From NCBI RefSeq assembly GCF_003952465.1, contig NZ_CP034448.1, positions 5,991,001-6,055,000 of the forward strand: a DNA stretch of 64,000 nucleotides. The letters are read 5' to 3'. The stretch comes from Mesorhizobium sp. M1B.F.Ca.ET.045.04.1.1 (GTDB taxonomy: Bacteria; Pseudomonadota; Alphaproteobacteria; Rhizobiales; Rhizobiaceae). This document shows positions 24,433 to 32,149 of this stretch, one piece after another. Both the position numbers and the translations under genes were made by a program. Position 1 is the first letter of the stretch, and each line of letters opens with the position of its first letter. The notes under the pieces are model-generated. The model saw only the letters and a program-made list of their open reading frames with translations. It ran no database searches and was not told the origin of the DNA.

Positions 24433-24654
24433 CTATCTTGGCGCATCCTTGTTTGGCGTATCGTTGTCGACCAGCCTGACGCAGATCGGATCGCCCTGCT
24501 CCATCTGCGTGCACTGCCATTCCGGGCCGAAACCGAAATTCTCGTTCCGCTTCAGGCCGCGAAAAAGCAGCAGCAGAAGGACGACGATACCAACAAGGAC
24601 GACCACGAACAGAACGCCGGTGATGTCACCTGGTCTGAGGTGAGGCCAGTTCAT
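24433..24654 (-). CDS. Small single-span membrane protein
   Basis: 73 residues from ATG 24654, preceded by GGAGG. One strong membrane span (ITGVLFVVVLVGIVVLLLLL), followed by a short cytoplasmic or periplasmic tail with two Cys (WQCTQM, DPICVRLVD). It is convergent with the DUF1905 gene, three bases between stops. Similar short proteins ending CTQ-x3-GDP-x-CV occur in Mesorhizobium; no function known. Confidence 0.65.
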   Translation of the reverse strand: MNWPHLRPGDITGVLFVVVLVGIVVLLLLLFRGLKRNENFGFGPEWQCTQMEQGDPICVRLVDNDTPNKDAPR

Positions 24655-24836
24655 TGTCTGCCTCCGGGTCCCTGGCGGGATCGCTTTTGGCTTGCGCGTG
24701 CAAGCGCTGCATTGTCGCGCAACGAGCACGCTTTGGCCAGAGCAGGCGAGGCAAGCCGCCTCCCCTTGGCAAGCCGCCAAGCGGCTTGTATAGAGCCCGC
24801 CACTCCAATTTCCATTCCCAGAACAAGGACGACCCA

Positions 24837-25259
24837 ATGGCGATCGAACGCACCTTCTCCATGATCAAGCCCGACGCGACCAAGCGCAATCTGACCGGCG
24901 CCATCACCAAGATGCTGGAAGACGCGGGCCTGCGCGTCATCGCGTCCCGCCGCGTGTGGATGAGCCGCCGCGAGGCCGAAGGCTTCTACGCCGTCCACAA
25001 GGATCGCCCGTTCTTCGGCGAGCTGGTCGAATTCATGTCGTCGGGCCCGACAATCGTGCAGGTGCTAGAGGGCGAAAACGCCATTGCCAAGAACCGCGAT
25101 GTGATGGGCGCCACCAACCCGGCCAACGCCGCCGAGGGCACCATCCGCAAGGTGCATGCGCTGTCGATCGGCGAGAATTCGGTGCACGGCTCGGACGCGC
25201 CGGAAACAGCCGCGCAGGAGATCCGCTACTGGTTCTCCGACACCGAAATCGTCGGCTGA
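24837..25259 (+). CDS. ndk: Nucleoside diphosphate kinase
   Basis: 140 residues, the usual length. Starts MAIERTFSMIKPDATKRN with the KPD motif, continues RRVWMSRREAEGFY and ends with the active-site signature NSVHGSDAPETA, whose His takes up phosphate. It balances (d)NTP pools by moving the gamma-phosphate between nucleotides in the cytoplasm. ATG 24837 has AAGGACG before it. Single-gene unit with its own terminator 25 bases on. Confidence 0.97.
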   Translation: MAIERTFSMIKPDATKRNLTGAITKMLEDAGLRVIASRRVWMSRREAEGFYAVHKDRPFFGELVEFMSSGPTIVQVLEGENAIAKNRDVMGATNPANAAEGTIRKVHALSIGENSVHGSDAPETAAQEIRYWFSDTEIVG

Positions 25260-25283
25260 GCCGGAAGTTTCGGCTTTGCAATG

Positions 25284-25309
25284 AAGGCGGCCTCGGGCCG
25301 CCTTTTTTG
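25284..25309 (+). terminator. Rho-independent terminator of ndk
   Basis: AAGGCGGCC-TCG-GGCCGCCTTTTTT: nine-base stem and T run, 25 bases after the ndk stop. Confidence 0.9.
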
Positions 25310-25429
25310 TCGCAATGGACTGGGCGGGCAGGCAAAGGCGCCCTACGTGAAGCTGATCGGCGACAGATGACAAGGGCGTCGCCGGCTGTGAGCGACCATC
25401 GCGCTTCCGCCCGTGAGTAGGAGGGAAGC

Positions 25430-25636
25430 ATGACCAGTCACCATGTTTCCAAAAGCGGCGTTGCGTATCCGGACGATCTCGTCTTGTTGAAGCGTATCTA
25501 TGACCAGGTCTGCGAAGAGCGGGGCATTATCCCCGGCAGCCAGGAGGCATCGGAGCTGGCGGTCCAGGCCATGAGGCTGTTTTCGGCCGGCATTTTCGAC
25601 GAAGACACGATCGGTCGCCGTCTTCGCCATGGCTGA
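25430..25636 (+). CDS. Small conserved hypothetical protein
   Basis: 68 residues. AGGAGGG lies just before ATG 25430. The chain DDLVLLKRIYDQVCEERGI, then ASELAVQAMRLFSAGIFDED is a helical soluble protein of a type common in rhizobia and without assigned role. It is convergent with the fluoride operon, with 18 bases between stops. Confidence 0.65.
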   Translation: MTSHHVSKSGVAYPDDLVLLKRIYDQVCEERGIIPGSQEASELAVQAMRLFSAGIFDEDTIGRRLRHG

Positions 25637-25654
25637 CCGAATGGTCAGTCGGGT

Positions 25655-25993
25655 TCAATCCCCGTCGCCGTAGCGGATAACCTCGACCTTCTCCCTGGTA
25701 ATCAGGCAGCTGTTGGTCAGCGCCTTGATCTGAGGGATCAGCGCATCGATCTTCTCCGGCGCATCGACGATCTCGACGACGATGGGCAGGTCCTGCGACA
25801 GCCGCAGGATCTTGGCGGTATGGAGCACGCTCGAACGGCCGAATCCGAGCGGCCCCCTGAGCACGGTCGCGCCCGCCATGCCGGTTTCGCGTGCCTTGAT
25901 GACGATCGCCTCGTGCAGCGGCGTGCCGTCGGCCGCCCTGTCGTCCTCGCCAAAGAAGATCCTGAGCAGCACGCATTGGCTGGGAAGTTCCAT
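25655..25993 (-). CDS. DUF190 protein of the fluoride operon
   Basis: 112 residues from ATG 25993 (GGGAGGAG upstream). The sequence LLRIFFGEDDRAADGTPLHE, then ETGMAGATVLRGPLGFG and LPIVVEIVDAPEKIDALIP is the DUF190 family, a PII-like ferredoxin fold that is often encoded next to crcB. Its role in fluoride resistance is inferred from that association; it may be a small-ligand sensor. It is the last gene of the operon, 14 bases after crcB. Confidence 0.9.
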   Translation of the reverse strand: MELPSQCVLLRIFFGEDDRAADGTPLHEAIVIKARETGMAGATVLRGPLGFGRSSVLHTAKILRLSQDLPIVVEIVDAPEKIDALIPQIKALTNSCLITREKVEVIRYGDGD

Positions 25994-26007
25994 GTTCTCC
26001 TCCCTGA

Positions 26008-26436
26008 TCACCTGGTGATCGGCAAGCGGTTGAACCTGGCCGCCATGAGATAGCCGAGCCAGGCCGAAGCAAGCGACAGCACCACCACACTGACAAGATA
26101 GGTCGCGGCGAGGCCGAGGTCGCCCTCGAAAAGCAGGATGAAGGTGTCGAGGCTCATGGCCGAGAAGGTGGTGAGGCCGCCGCAGAAGCCGCCGGTGACG
26201 AACTGGCGGCCGACCGGGCCGACCATCAGGCGTCCGTCCGGCCGGGTCAGCGTGGCGAAGAGCATGATCACAAAGGAGCCGACCACGTTGACGAAGGCAG
26301 TGGCGTAAAGCGCGCTCAAGCCCAGCAGCGAGACGATTACATAGGCTGAGAGAAAGCGCACCAGCGAGCCGATTGCCGCACCGCAGCCGACCGAGAGATA
26401 GAGGCGGAACTCTGTCTGCCTGTCGTTTCCTGACAT
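26008..26436 (-). CDS. crcB: Fluoride channel subunit CrcB/Fluc (first of pair)
   Basis: 142 residues, four membrane helices. Diagnostic segments: GCGAAIGSLVRF, FVNVVGSFVIM with the pore Asn, and GFCGGLTTFSAMSLDTF with the conserved GG-x-TTFS turn. Fluc channels are dual-topology dimers that export F-; in two-gene operons the pair forms a heterodimer. The gene follows the second crcB by six bases and is controlled by the fluoride riboswitch upstream. Confidence 0.95.
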   Translation of the reverse strand: MSGNDRQTEFRLYLSVGCGAAIGSLVRFLSAYVIVSLLGLSALYATAFVNVVGSFVIMLFATLTRPDGRLMVGPVGRQFVTGGFCGGLTTFSAMSLDTFILLFEGDLGLAATYLVSVVVLSLASAWLGYLMAARFNRLPITR

Positions 26437-26442
26437 GACGCC

Positions 26443-26835
26443 CTACCCCGCCATCCGCAGGACAGCCCAAAAGCCGAGCGCAACGGCAAGCATGCAAAGC
26501 GCCGCCGAGGCGGCGGCGTTGAAGACGGCGAGCCGCCTTTCGCCATCCAGTGCCAGGTTCAGTGTCTGCAGGCAGAAGGACGAGACCGTGGTGTAGCCGC
26601 CGAACAGGCCGACCACGATCAGGTCGCGCACCAACTCGGCGGAGAAGACACCGCCGACCGCCCGCGCCGCGCCGGCGAAGGCGCCGATGGCGAGCGCGCC
26701 GGAGACGTTGACCGCCAGCGTGCCCCAGGGAAAAGTCTCGCCGACGCTGCGGCCGACAAGGCCCGACAGGAAGAAGCGGGAAATGCCGCCGCAAAATCCG
26801 CCGATCAGGACCAGGGCGCAAGCCGCAAGGGTCAT
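26443..26835 (-). CDS. crcB: Fluoride channel subunit CrcB/Fluc (second of pair)
   Basis: 130 residues from ATG 26835. A longer open frame reaches 27003, but that part is the riboswitch, so the internal ATG is the start. Four helices with GGFCGGISRFFLSG, the pore strand LAVNVSGALAIG and GLFGGYTTVSSFCLQT. The TTFS turn reads TTVS here, so one conserved Phe is changed, while the partner at 26008-26436 keeps TTFS; degeneration of one subunit fits an obligate heterodimer. It is the first gene of the operon. Confidence 0.93.
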   Translation of the reverse strand: MTLAACALVLIGGFCGGISRFFLSGLVGRSVGETFPWGTLAVNVSGALAIGAFAGAARAVGGVFSAELVRDLIVVGLFGGYTTVSSFCLQTLNLALDGERRLAVFNAAASAALCMLAVALGFWAVLRMAG

Positions 26836-26906
26836 CGCTTCAATGCCTTTCCAAAGGCGATTCCGCGCAGGAATCGCGTCGCAGAAGACAGGCATGTCGC
26901 GAGCGG

Positions 26907-26949
26907 AAAAAACAGACCCCGCCGCGCGAAAGCACGCCTGGCAGGAGTC
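26907..26949 (-). terminator. Candidate terminator of the fluoride riboswitch expression platform
   Basis: On the minus strand, GACTCCTGCC can pair with GGCGGGGTC (one bulge and one G-U pair) and is followed by TGTTTTTT. The left arm is the 3' end of the riboswitch aptamer. If the aptamer holds that segment when fluoride is bound, the terminator cannot form and crcB is read. The pairing was found by eye, not by folding software. Confidence 0.6.
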
Positions 26950-27003
26950 ATCAGCCCGGTACTCGGAAGAGCGTGGGCGGTTTCGGGGGAACCCCATCCC
27001 CAT
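26940..27003 (-). promoter_or_regulatory. Fluoride riboswitch (crcB motif)
   Basis: Read on the minus strand it gives GGGGATGGGGTTCCCC, then GAAACCGCC, a variable hairpin, and GGCTGATGACTCCTGCC. This matches the crcB motif consensus (GG-GATGG-GTTC-CC, AAACCGCC, CTGATGAC-CCT). It lies 105 bases before the first crcB gene, as expected for the leader of a fluoride-export operon. Confidence 0.93.
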
Positions 27004-27248
27004 TTTTGCGAGGGAAAACTAGGTGCTTCCGGGATTCGGGTCAATCGATCGGATAGAATGTGCCAGGTCGATCAAAACCGCGAAGTCATAACTGCGACGG
27101 CACAAGGCTGTTTTATCACCTACTCGCCAAAAGCCTCGCGATCCGAATCCAGCCGCGGCGACATCTCATTTGCTTCCGATTTTCGTGTCCGCAAGCTCGT
27201 GCTAATATAGGCCATTGGTAGGCCATCCATAACGAAGGGGCAATTCGA

Positions 27249-28391
27249 ATGGCTGCCAGCCGGGACATCGCGTCAGCGATCGGAGATTGCTACGACGCCG
27301 CTTTCGACTTCGGGCGGTGGCCGCGGGCCTTGCAAAACCTGGCCGATTCCCTGGGCGTGACGAGTTGCGCTATCCGCACCCACGACAACGCGCATCCGTT
27401 CCGCAGCGACCAACGCAACCGAACCAAACCGACGCCGGACTCGCTGGAGCACGCTGAATTCACGGAGCTCTGGGTCGAGAACGCTCGAGACGCGCCCGAC
27501 CCGCATCCGGAAAGGGAGCCGCGGCTGCCGAAACCGGTGCCCTGCTTCACCGTTGAAGACGAAATCTCCACGCCGGAGGAAAGAAGGTTCCTGCCCTATT
27601 ATCAGGAGACAGCGCGTCCGGGGCATCGCGAATTGTGGGCCGCAGTCGTCTTCCCGGTCAGGCGACGCAAATGGGTGCTGTCGATGTACCGCGATGCCAA
27701 AAAGGGGTGTCCTTTTGACATGTCCGAGGCCGATCAGTTCCTGCGCGTGGCGCCGGACCTGGCCCGCATCATTAGTCTGGCCGAGAATATCTGGGATGTT
27801 TCGCTCGACCCGGCACTGGCCGTGCTCGACCAGTTCAACTGCGCCGCAGCACTGCTCGATAGCCGTGGCTGGCTGAGGCGTTGCAACGAGCACGCCGGCA
27901 GCTTGTTTGGTTCCGGCATCGTGGTCCGGCATGGTCGCATCCACGCGACAGATCGCGAGAGCGATTCACGTCTTCAAAGGATGATTCAGGCTGCCGTTGC
28001 ATGCGCGCAGGATGAAACGTTTCTGGCAGAGCCGGAAGTCGTCGCCCGGGACGGATCATTCTGGCTTTTGGCCGAGGTCGTGCCGATGACGTCCTTCGTG
28101 CGCGATCTGTTCAATGGAGGCGATTTTCTGCTTTGCTTCACTGATCTTGTCGGCCAACAGTCGCCATCGGCGCGGTTGCTGCGCCAGGCTTTCCATCTCA
28201 CGGCGGCCGAGGCGCGGCTGGCGTCCAGCCTTACCACAGGCGACGGCATCGAGGCAGCAAGCGCGCGACTGGCGATTGGGCGTGAGACGGCCCGAACCCA
28301 GCTTAGGGCGATCCTCGCCAAAACGGGAACGCACCGCCAGGCCGAGCTCACGGCGTTGCTCGCGCGCTTGCGCACGCCGTCACGGCATTGA
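27249..28391 (+). CDS. LuxR-type helix-turn-helix regulator with N-terminal sensory region
   Basis: 380 residues. The C-terminal 65 residues are a LuxR/GerE HTH (FHLTAAEARLASSLTTGDG, then ASARLAIGRETARTQLRAIL and KTGTHRQAELTALL). The N-terminal two thirds look like a PAS- or GAF-like sensor (FDFGRWPRALQNLADSLGV; CAAALLDSRGWLRRCNEHAG), as in a family of alphaproteobacterial orphan LuxR regulators. There is no autoinducer-binding domain. GAAGGGGCAATTCG precedes the ATG. Ligand and targets unknown; it is divergent from the fluoride operon but probably unrelated to it. Confidence 0.85.
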   Translation: MAASRDIASAIGDCYDAAFDFGRWPRALQNLADSLGVTSCAIRTHDNAHPFRSDQRNRTKPTPDSLEHAEFTELWVENARDAPDPHPEREPRLPKPVPCFTVEDEISTPEERRFLPYYQETARPGHRELWAAVVFPVRRRKWVLSMYRDAKKGCPFDMSEADQFLRVAPDLARIISLAENIWDVSLDPALAVLDQFNCAAALLDSRGWLRRCNEHAGSLFGSGIVVRHGRIHATDRESDSRLQRMIQAAVACAQDETFLAEPEVVARDGSFWLLAEVVPMTSFVRDLFNGGDFLLCFTDLVGQQSPSARLLRQAFHLTAAEARLASSLTTGDGIEAASARLAIGRETARTQLRAILAKTGTHRQAELTALLARLRTPSRH

Positions 28392-28488
28392 CCGCCCTCA
28401 CCCGTTCAGGTGAAGCGCGCAACCATCTGCCAACGCATATTTCCCATCCGAATAGCCGATATCGCGCCCGAGCGGCGGGCTGTGCCGG

Positions 28489-29337
28489 ATGGCGAAGATG
28501 TTTGGCCGGAAAAATACACCCATCCCGCGACCACGGCCGCCAGGATCTTGTCCTTTGGCATTGGCAGTCCTCGCCAGTATCCCCTGCTCGCAATTGGCGG
28601 CCTCAGGGCTCGAAAAGAGCGGCGTCGATCTCGAACTTGTCCTCGCCGTCGACGTATCTTCCTCGATGAGTCTTCGCGAGCAGCAGATCCAGCGCGATGG
28701 CTACGTCAGCGCATTTCGTCATCCCGACATTGCAAGGGCGATTGGATCGGGCATGTATGGCGCGATCGCGGTCTCTTATCTTGAGTGGGCCGGGCCGGGG
28801 CATCAGACCGTCCTCCTGCCATGGACAATCCTCGGCAGTCCGGAGCAAGCCAAGCGCTTTGCAGACGCCCTCGCCACGAAGCCGATCGCCGCGGAGGCTG
28901 GCACGTCGATCTCGGGCGGCCTGCTGGCGGCGGCCGGCCTGTTGGCGCATAGCCAAGCTGCGGCCGGGCGCCGGGTGATCGACATATCCGGCGATGGCCC
29001 GAACAATGCCGGTCCGCCGGTCGGGCCGATACGGGATATGCTGACAGGCCTGGGTACCACCATCAACGGCCTGCCGGTGTCGCTGCCGGGCGCCGGCTCC
29101 AATGGTTTTCAATCCTTCGGCGGGCAGTATCTGTCGCTCTACTACGAGCATTGCGTGATAGGCGGACCGGACGCATTCGTGATCGGAATCGACGATCTCG
29201 CCATGTTCGAAGTCGCGATCCGCCGGAAGCTGCTTCTCGAGATCGCCGGCCAGCCGGCGCGACCCAAGTTCGCTTCCTATGCAAGACCGGGGACCGTGAC
29301 GTTCGACTGTTCGATGCCAGGAACCGCTCCGCGCTAG
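28489..29337 (+). CDS. DUF1194 (von Willebrand A-like) secreted protein
   Basis: 282 residues. A signal-like hydrophobic stretch (CPLALAVLASIPCSQLAASG, about residues 21-40) precedes the domain, so the true start may be a little later. VDLELVLAVDVSSSMS contains the MIDAS D-x-S-x-S. RRVIDISGDGPNNAGPPVGP with its second metal site and FVIGIDDLAMFEVAIRRKLL complete the DUF1194 pattern. The family is exported and widespread in Rhizobiales, with no proven function; the MIDAS suggests metal-dependent binding of a partner. It stands alone. Confidence 0.8.
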   Translation: MAKMFGRKNTPIPRPRPPGSCPLALAVLASIPCSQLAASGLEKSGVDLELVLAVDVSSSMSLREQQIQRDGYVSAFRHPDIARAIGSGMYGAIAVSYLEWAGPGHQTVLLPWTILGSPEQAKRFADALATKPIAAEAGTSISGGLLAAAGLLAHSQAAAGRRVIDISGDGPNNAGPPVGPIRDMLTGLGTTINGLPVSLPGAGSNGFQSFGGQYLSLYYEHCVIGGPDAFVIGIDDLAMFEVAIRRKLLLEIAGQPARPKFASYARPGTVTFDCSMPGTAPR

Positions 29338-29364
29338 CTGTCTCACGACAGCCCGCTCCGCAGC

Positions 29365-29392
29365 AAGAAAACCCGCCGCCCCCCGCGGCGGG
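29365..29392 (-). terminator. Rho-independent terminator after the small secreted-protein gene
   Basis: On the minus strand GCCCGCCGC-GGGG-GCGGCGGG is followed by TTTTCTT, beginning seven bases after the stop at 29399. On the plus strand the T run is poorer. Confidence 0.75.
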
Positions 29393-29398
29393 CCGATG

Positions 29399-29668
29399 TT
29401 ATTTCGCTTGGCGCTCTTTCACATTCGCATGATCGTTCGCCGCGTCGGTGTCGGTGGCCGGTGTCTTGGTCTCCTCGCCGGTGAACGGACTGCCCTGCCC
29501 AGGCGCGAGATCGCCGCTGTGGCCGGCCTTGTTGGTCTGGAAAGGCTGGCCGTCGGGGCTTAGGCCATGCAGGGTGGCATTGAACAGGTGATCGTCCGCC
29601 CTGGCAAAGCCGGCGAAGGCAATCAGCGATACACCGGCGGCGGCAAGGATGAGCGCGTGTTTTTTCAT
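29399..29668 (-). CDS. Small secreted protein
   Basis: 89 residues. AAGGAG precedes the ATG. The signal peptide MKKHALILAAAGVSLIAFAG ends at ARA-DD. The mature part is hydrophilic (TLHGLSPDGQPFQTNKAGHS, then TPATDTDAANDHANVKERQ) and probably unstructured. No family recognised. A terminator follows directly. Confidence 0.7.
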   Translation of the reverse strand: MKKHALILAAAGVSLIAFAGFARADDHLFNATLHGLSPDGQPFQTNKAGHSGDLAPGQGSPFTGEETKTPATDTDAANDHANVKERQAK

Positions 29669-29860
29669 ATCTGGTCTCCTTTGAGTGGCCAGATCGAGCC
29701 GCGCATTCGGTCTGGCGGCTTCAGTGAAGGGACATCGTCCCTTTTGCCTGCCCGCCTTATGGGAAAGTCAACGCCTCTGCGGTGCGGATTATTCCCGATG
29801 CCGACGCGAGACGCTGCTTCGCGATTCTTCGCGCGGACGCCTCAAGCGTCCGTCGAGACC

Positions 29861-30628
29861 TCAGCTCGCGGCGTTGAAGCGCAGGATCACGCGGTCGTCC
29901 TTGTCGGCGATGAGGAGCTTGCCGGCGTCGACATGGTACGACGCCGCCTTGCCGAGCGCGTTGAACAGCGCCCGCTCCTGCGCCATCACATCCGGCGCGC
30001 AGGCCATCTTGGTCGAGCCGATGTCGCCGATGGCGATCTTGTTCCCTTCCACCGTGGCGGTGGCGAAGTAGGTGTTGCACGGGCCCTTGCCGCCCGCCTT
30101 GCCAGCTTCGCTGACACGGAACGTCGCCTGCGGTTCGGCGATGACACCGATGCCGTCGATATACTCTATGAGCCAGCTTTGGCCGTAGAGCGCCGCGGTA
30201 TCTGGTTCGGTGGCGGGCGCGGCCATCTTCAGCACGAGGATTTGCAGCTTGCCATCCAGCGGATCGACCTGATGGCGCGTGTCGGTGGTGAACAGCAGCC
30301 GGCCGTCGACGGTAATGCGGGCCTGCAGCGCATAGGTCCTGCCGGGCTTGATTGCGGTGGGGTCGAAGCTGATCTCGAATTTGATCGGCACCTGGCCGGC
30401 CGGCACGATCTTGCGCTGGCCGACGATCGTCGCCGGCGCGTCGGCCAGCGAAACGTCGGCGAGCTCGACCGAAAGCACCGCATCGGGCGGCAGCGCAATG
30501 CGCTCGCGATAGGTCACTTCGCCGGCAATCGTCTTTTCGGCGGCATTGGTGAGCTCCGGCACGGCAAGCACGCCGACCACCAGCGGCACCAGGCCGAAGA
30601 TGAAGAATTCCGCAATCCTGTCCAGCAT
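29861..30628 (-). CDS. YbaY-META domain envelope protein
   Basis: 255 residues. One membrane anchor or uncleaved signal (FFIFGLVPLVVGVLAVPEL). Residues about 35-130 are a YbaY/lipoprotein_15-type domain (GEVTYRERIALPPDAVLSVE then SLADAPATIVGQ and GRTYALQARITVDGRLLFTT). Residues about 145-250 are a META/HslJ domain (WLIEYIDGIGV, GPCNTYFATATVEGNKIAIG, STKMACAPDVMAQERALFNA). The two-domain form is found in several rhizobia. HslJ-type META domains are linked to novobiocin and heat response in E. coli; no mechanism is known. Confidence 0.85.
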   Translation of the reverse strand: MLDRIAEFFIFGLVPLVVGVLAVPELTNAAEKTIAGEVTYRERIALPPDAVLSVELADVSLADAPATIVGQRKIVPAGQVPIKFEISFDPTAIKPGRTYALQARITVDGRLLFTTDTRHQVDPLDGKLQILVLKMAAPATEPDTAALYGQSWLIEYIDGIGVIAEPQATFRVSEAGKAGGKGPCNTYFATATVEGNKIAIGDIGSTKMACAPDVMAQERALFNALGKAASYHVDAGKLLIADKDDRVILRFNAAS

Positions 30629-30707
30629 GACCCTGCTCCGCCAAGCAAATCAAACCGATTTGCAAGGTCGGGAAGGATTGCGGTCAATCAATGACCGCGG
30701 CCGGAAT

Positions 30708-31187
30708 TTACCGGTCTGATGCCTTCCAACGGTCTGCGGCTTCGTCATCGGCTTCCTTGGCCTCGACCCAGCCGCCCTTGGAGCCGTCGGCACGGTGCTC
30801 CTTCTTCCAGAAGGGCGCGCGCGACTTCAGGTAATCCATCAGGAAATTCGCCGCCTCGAAGGCCGCCTGCCGGTGCGCGGAGGCGGCCACAACCAGCACG
30901 ATGTTCTCGCCGGGCGCGATCTTGCCATGGCGGTGGATGACGGTGAGCCCCTGCAGCGGCCAGCGCGCAATTGCCTCGGCGGCGATGCGGCCGATCTCGG
31001 CCTCGGCCATGCCGGGATAATGCTCGAGCTCGAGCGCCACGAGCGCGCCCTCTTCGTCGCGGCAAAGGCCGGAGAAGGTGACCACGGCGCCGATGTCGGC
31101 GCGGCCCTTCGTCAGGGCGGCGATCTCGGCGGCGACGTCGAAATCCTCGCGCTGGACGCGGATGGCCGGCACGACGGCGTCCGCCAT
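30708..31187 (-). CDS. moaE: Molybdopterin synthase catalytic subunit
   Basis: 159 residues. VVTFSGLCRDEEGALVALE, HRHGKIAPGENIVLVVAASA, HRQAAFEAANFLMDYLKSRA and PFWKKE carry the conserved Arg, His and the catalytic Lys pair. With MoaD it converts precursor Z (cPMP) to molybdopterin. It starts one base after the moaD stop, so the two are translationally coupled, and is the third gene of a pgsA-moaD-moaE unit. Confidence 0.96.
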   Translation of the reverse strand: MADAVVPAIRVQREDFDVAAEIAALTKGRADIGAVVTFSGLCRDEEGALVALELEHYPGMAEAEIGRIAAEAIARWPLQGLTVIHRHGKIAPGENIVLVVAASAHRQAAFEAANFLMDYLKSRAPFWKKEHRADGSKGGWVEAKEADDEAADRWKASDR

Positions 31188-31188
31188 C

Positions 31189-31446
31189 TCACCCCCCGGT
31201 CATCGGCGGAAACAGCGCGATCTCGCGCGCGCCCGCGATTTTTTCGCGGTGGCCGACATGTTCCTGGTTGATGGCGACGCGGATGACGTCCGGATATTGC
31301 AGCGCGTTTTCGTATTCTGCGCCGCGCGACTTCAGCCAGCGCAAAAGGTCGGCGACGGTCTCGATGCCGGCCGGCAGCTCGACATCCTCTTCAGGCTTGC
31401 CGATCCGCTCGCGTACCCAGGCGAAATAGATGAGTTTCGTCGACAT
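31189..31446 (-). CDS. moaD: Molybdopterin synthase sulfur-carrier subunit
   Basis: 85 residues, ubiquitin-like fold. Starts with KLIYFAWVRERIGKPEEDVE and ends with the required Gly-Gly (ALFPPMTGG), which becomes a thiocarboxylate. Pairs with MoaE one base downstream. One base separates it from the pgsA stop upstream. Confidence 0.96.
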   Translation of the reverse strand: MSTKLIYFAWVRERIGKPEEDVELPAGIETVADLLRWLKSRGAEYENALQYPDVIRVAINQEHVGHREKIAGAREIALFPPMTGG

Positions 31447-31447
31447 C

Positions 31448-32044
31448 CTACTCGTCCATAATGTGCTTGAGACCGGCGCGGAAATAATCGTAGCCGGTGT
31501 AGAGGGTGACGAGGGCCGCGATCCACAGCAGCACCAGGCCGATCTGGGTGGTGAGCGGGAAGATCTTGTCGCCGGCAGGGCCGACGAGCAGGAAGGCGAT
31601 GGCGACCATCTGGATGGTGGTCTTCCATTTGGCGAGCTGCGTCACCGGTACCGACACTTTCAGCGCGGCCAGATATTCGCGCAGCCCCGAGACCAGGATC
31701 TCGCGGCACAGGATGATGATCGCCGCCCAGAGCGACCAGCCGGCGATGCCTGCATGGCGGTCGGTATCGGCGGCAAGCAAAAGCAGGCAGGTCGCGACCA
31801 GAAGCTTGTCGGCGATCGGGTCCAGCATCTTGCCGATGTTGGAGGTCTGCTGCCAGGCGCGCGCGAAATAGCCGTCGAAATAGTCGGTGATGGAGGCGAG
31901 CAGGAAAATGACCAGCGCCGACCAGCGGGCGAAGTCGGACGACTTCAGATGGCCTTCGAGGAAAAAGCACAGCACCACCAGCGGCACCGCGATGATGCGG
32001 GCGTAGGTGAGGATGTTCGGCAGGTTGAAAGCGCGCTGGGCCAT
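31448..32044 (-). CDS. pgsA: CDP-diacylglycerol-glycerol-3-phosphate 3-phosphatidyltransferase
   Basis: 198 residues from ATG 32044; the frame is open to a TTG at 32092, but family members begin MAxRAFNLPNILTYARI. Integral membrane protein with the CDP-alcohol phosphotransferase signature D-G-x2-A-R-x8-G-x3-D-x3-D read as DGYFARAWQQTSNIGKMLD. Makes phosphatidylglycerol phosphate. First gene of the pgsA-moaD-moaE unit, 105 bases after uvrC. Confidence 0.93.
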   Translation of the reverse strand: MAQRAFNLPNILTYARIIAVPLVVLCFFLEGHLKSSDFARWSALVIFLLASITDYFDGYFARAWQQTSNIGKMLDPIADKLLVATCLLLLAADTDRHAGIAGWSLWAAIIILCREILVSGLREYLAALKVSVPVTQLAKWKTTIQMVAIAFLLVGPAGDKIFPLTTQIGLVLLWIAALVTLYTGYDYFRAGLKHIMDE

Positions 32045-32149
32045 GTCTGATCGGGAACTCTTCTCCGCCTGCGTACTCAAATCAGAAGCCAATGTGGGGG
32101 GTCAACAGGCGAGATTCGATTGGTCGCCTGAAAATAGGCGCAAGAATGG

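Noticed and set aside
25655..26821. One 388-codon protein spanning DUF190 and both crcB genes
   Set aside because: In its upstream part it is a frame-shifted shadow of the crcB genes; DUF190 starts at 25993 with its own ribosome-binding site.
26836..27003. N-terminal extension of CrcB
   Set aside because: The bases encode the fluoride riboswitch and its terminator; CrcB homology starts at ATG 26835.
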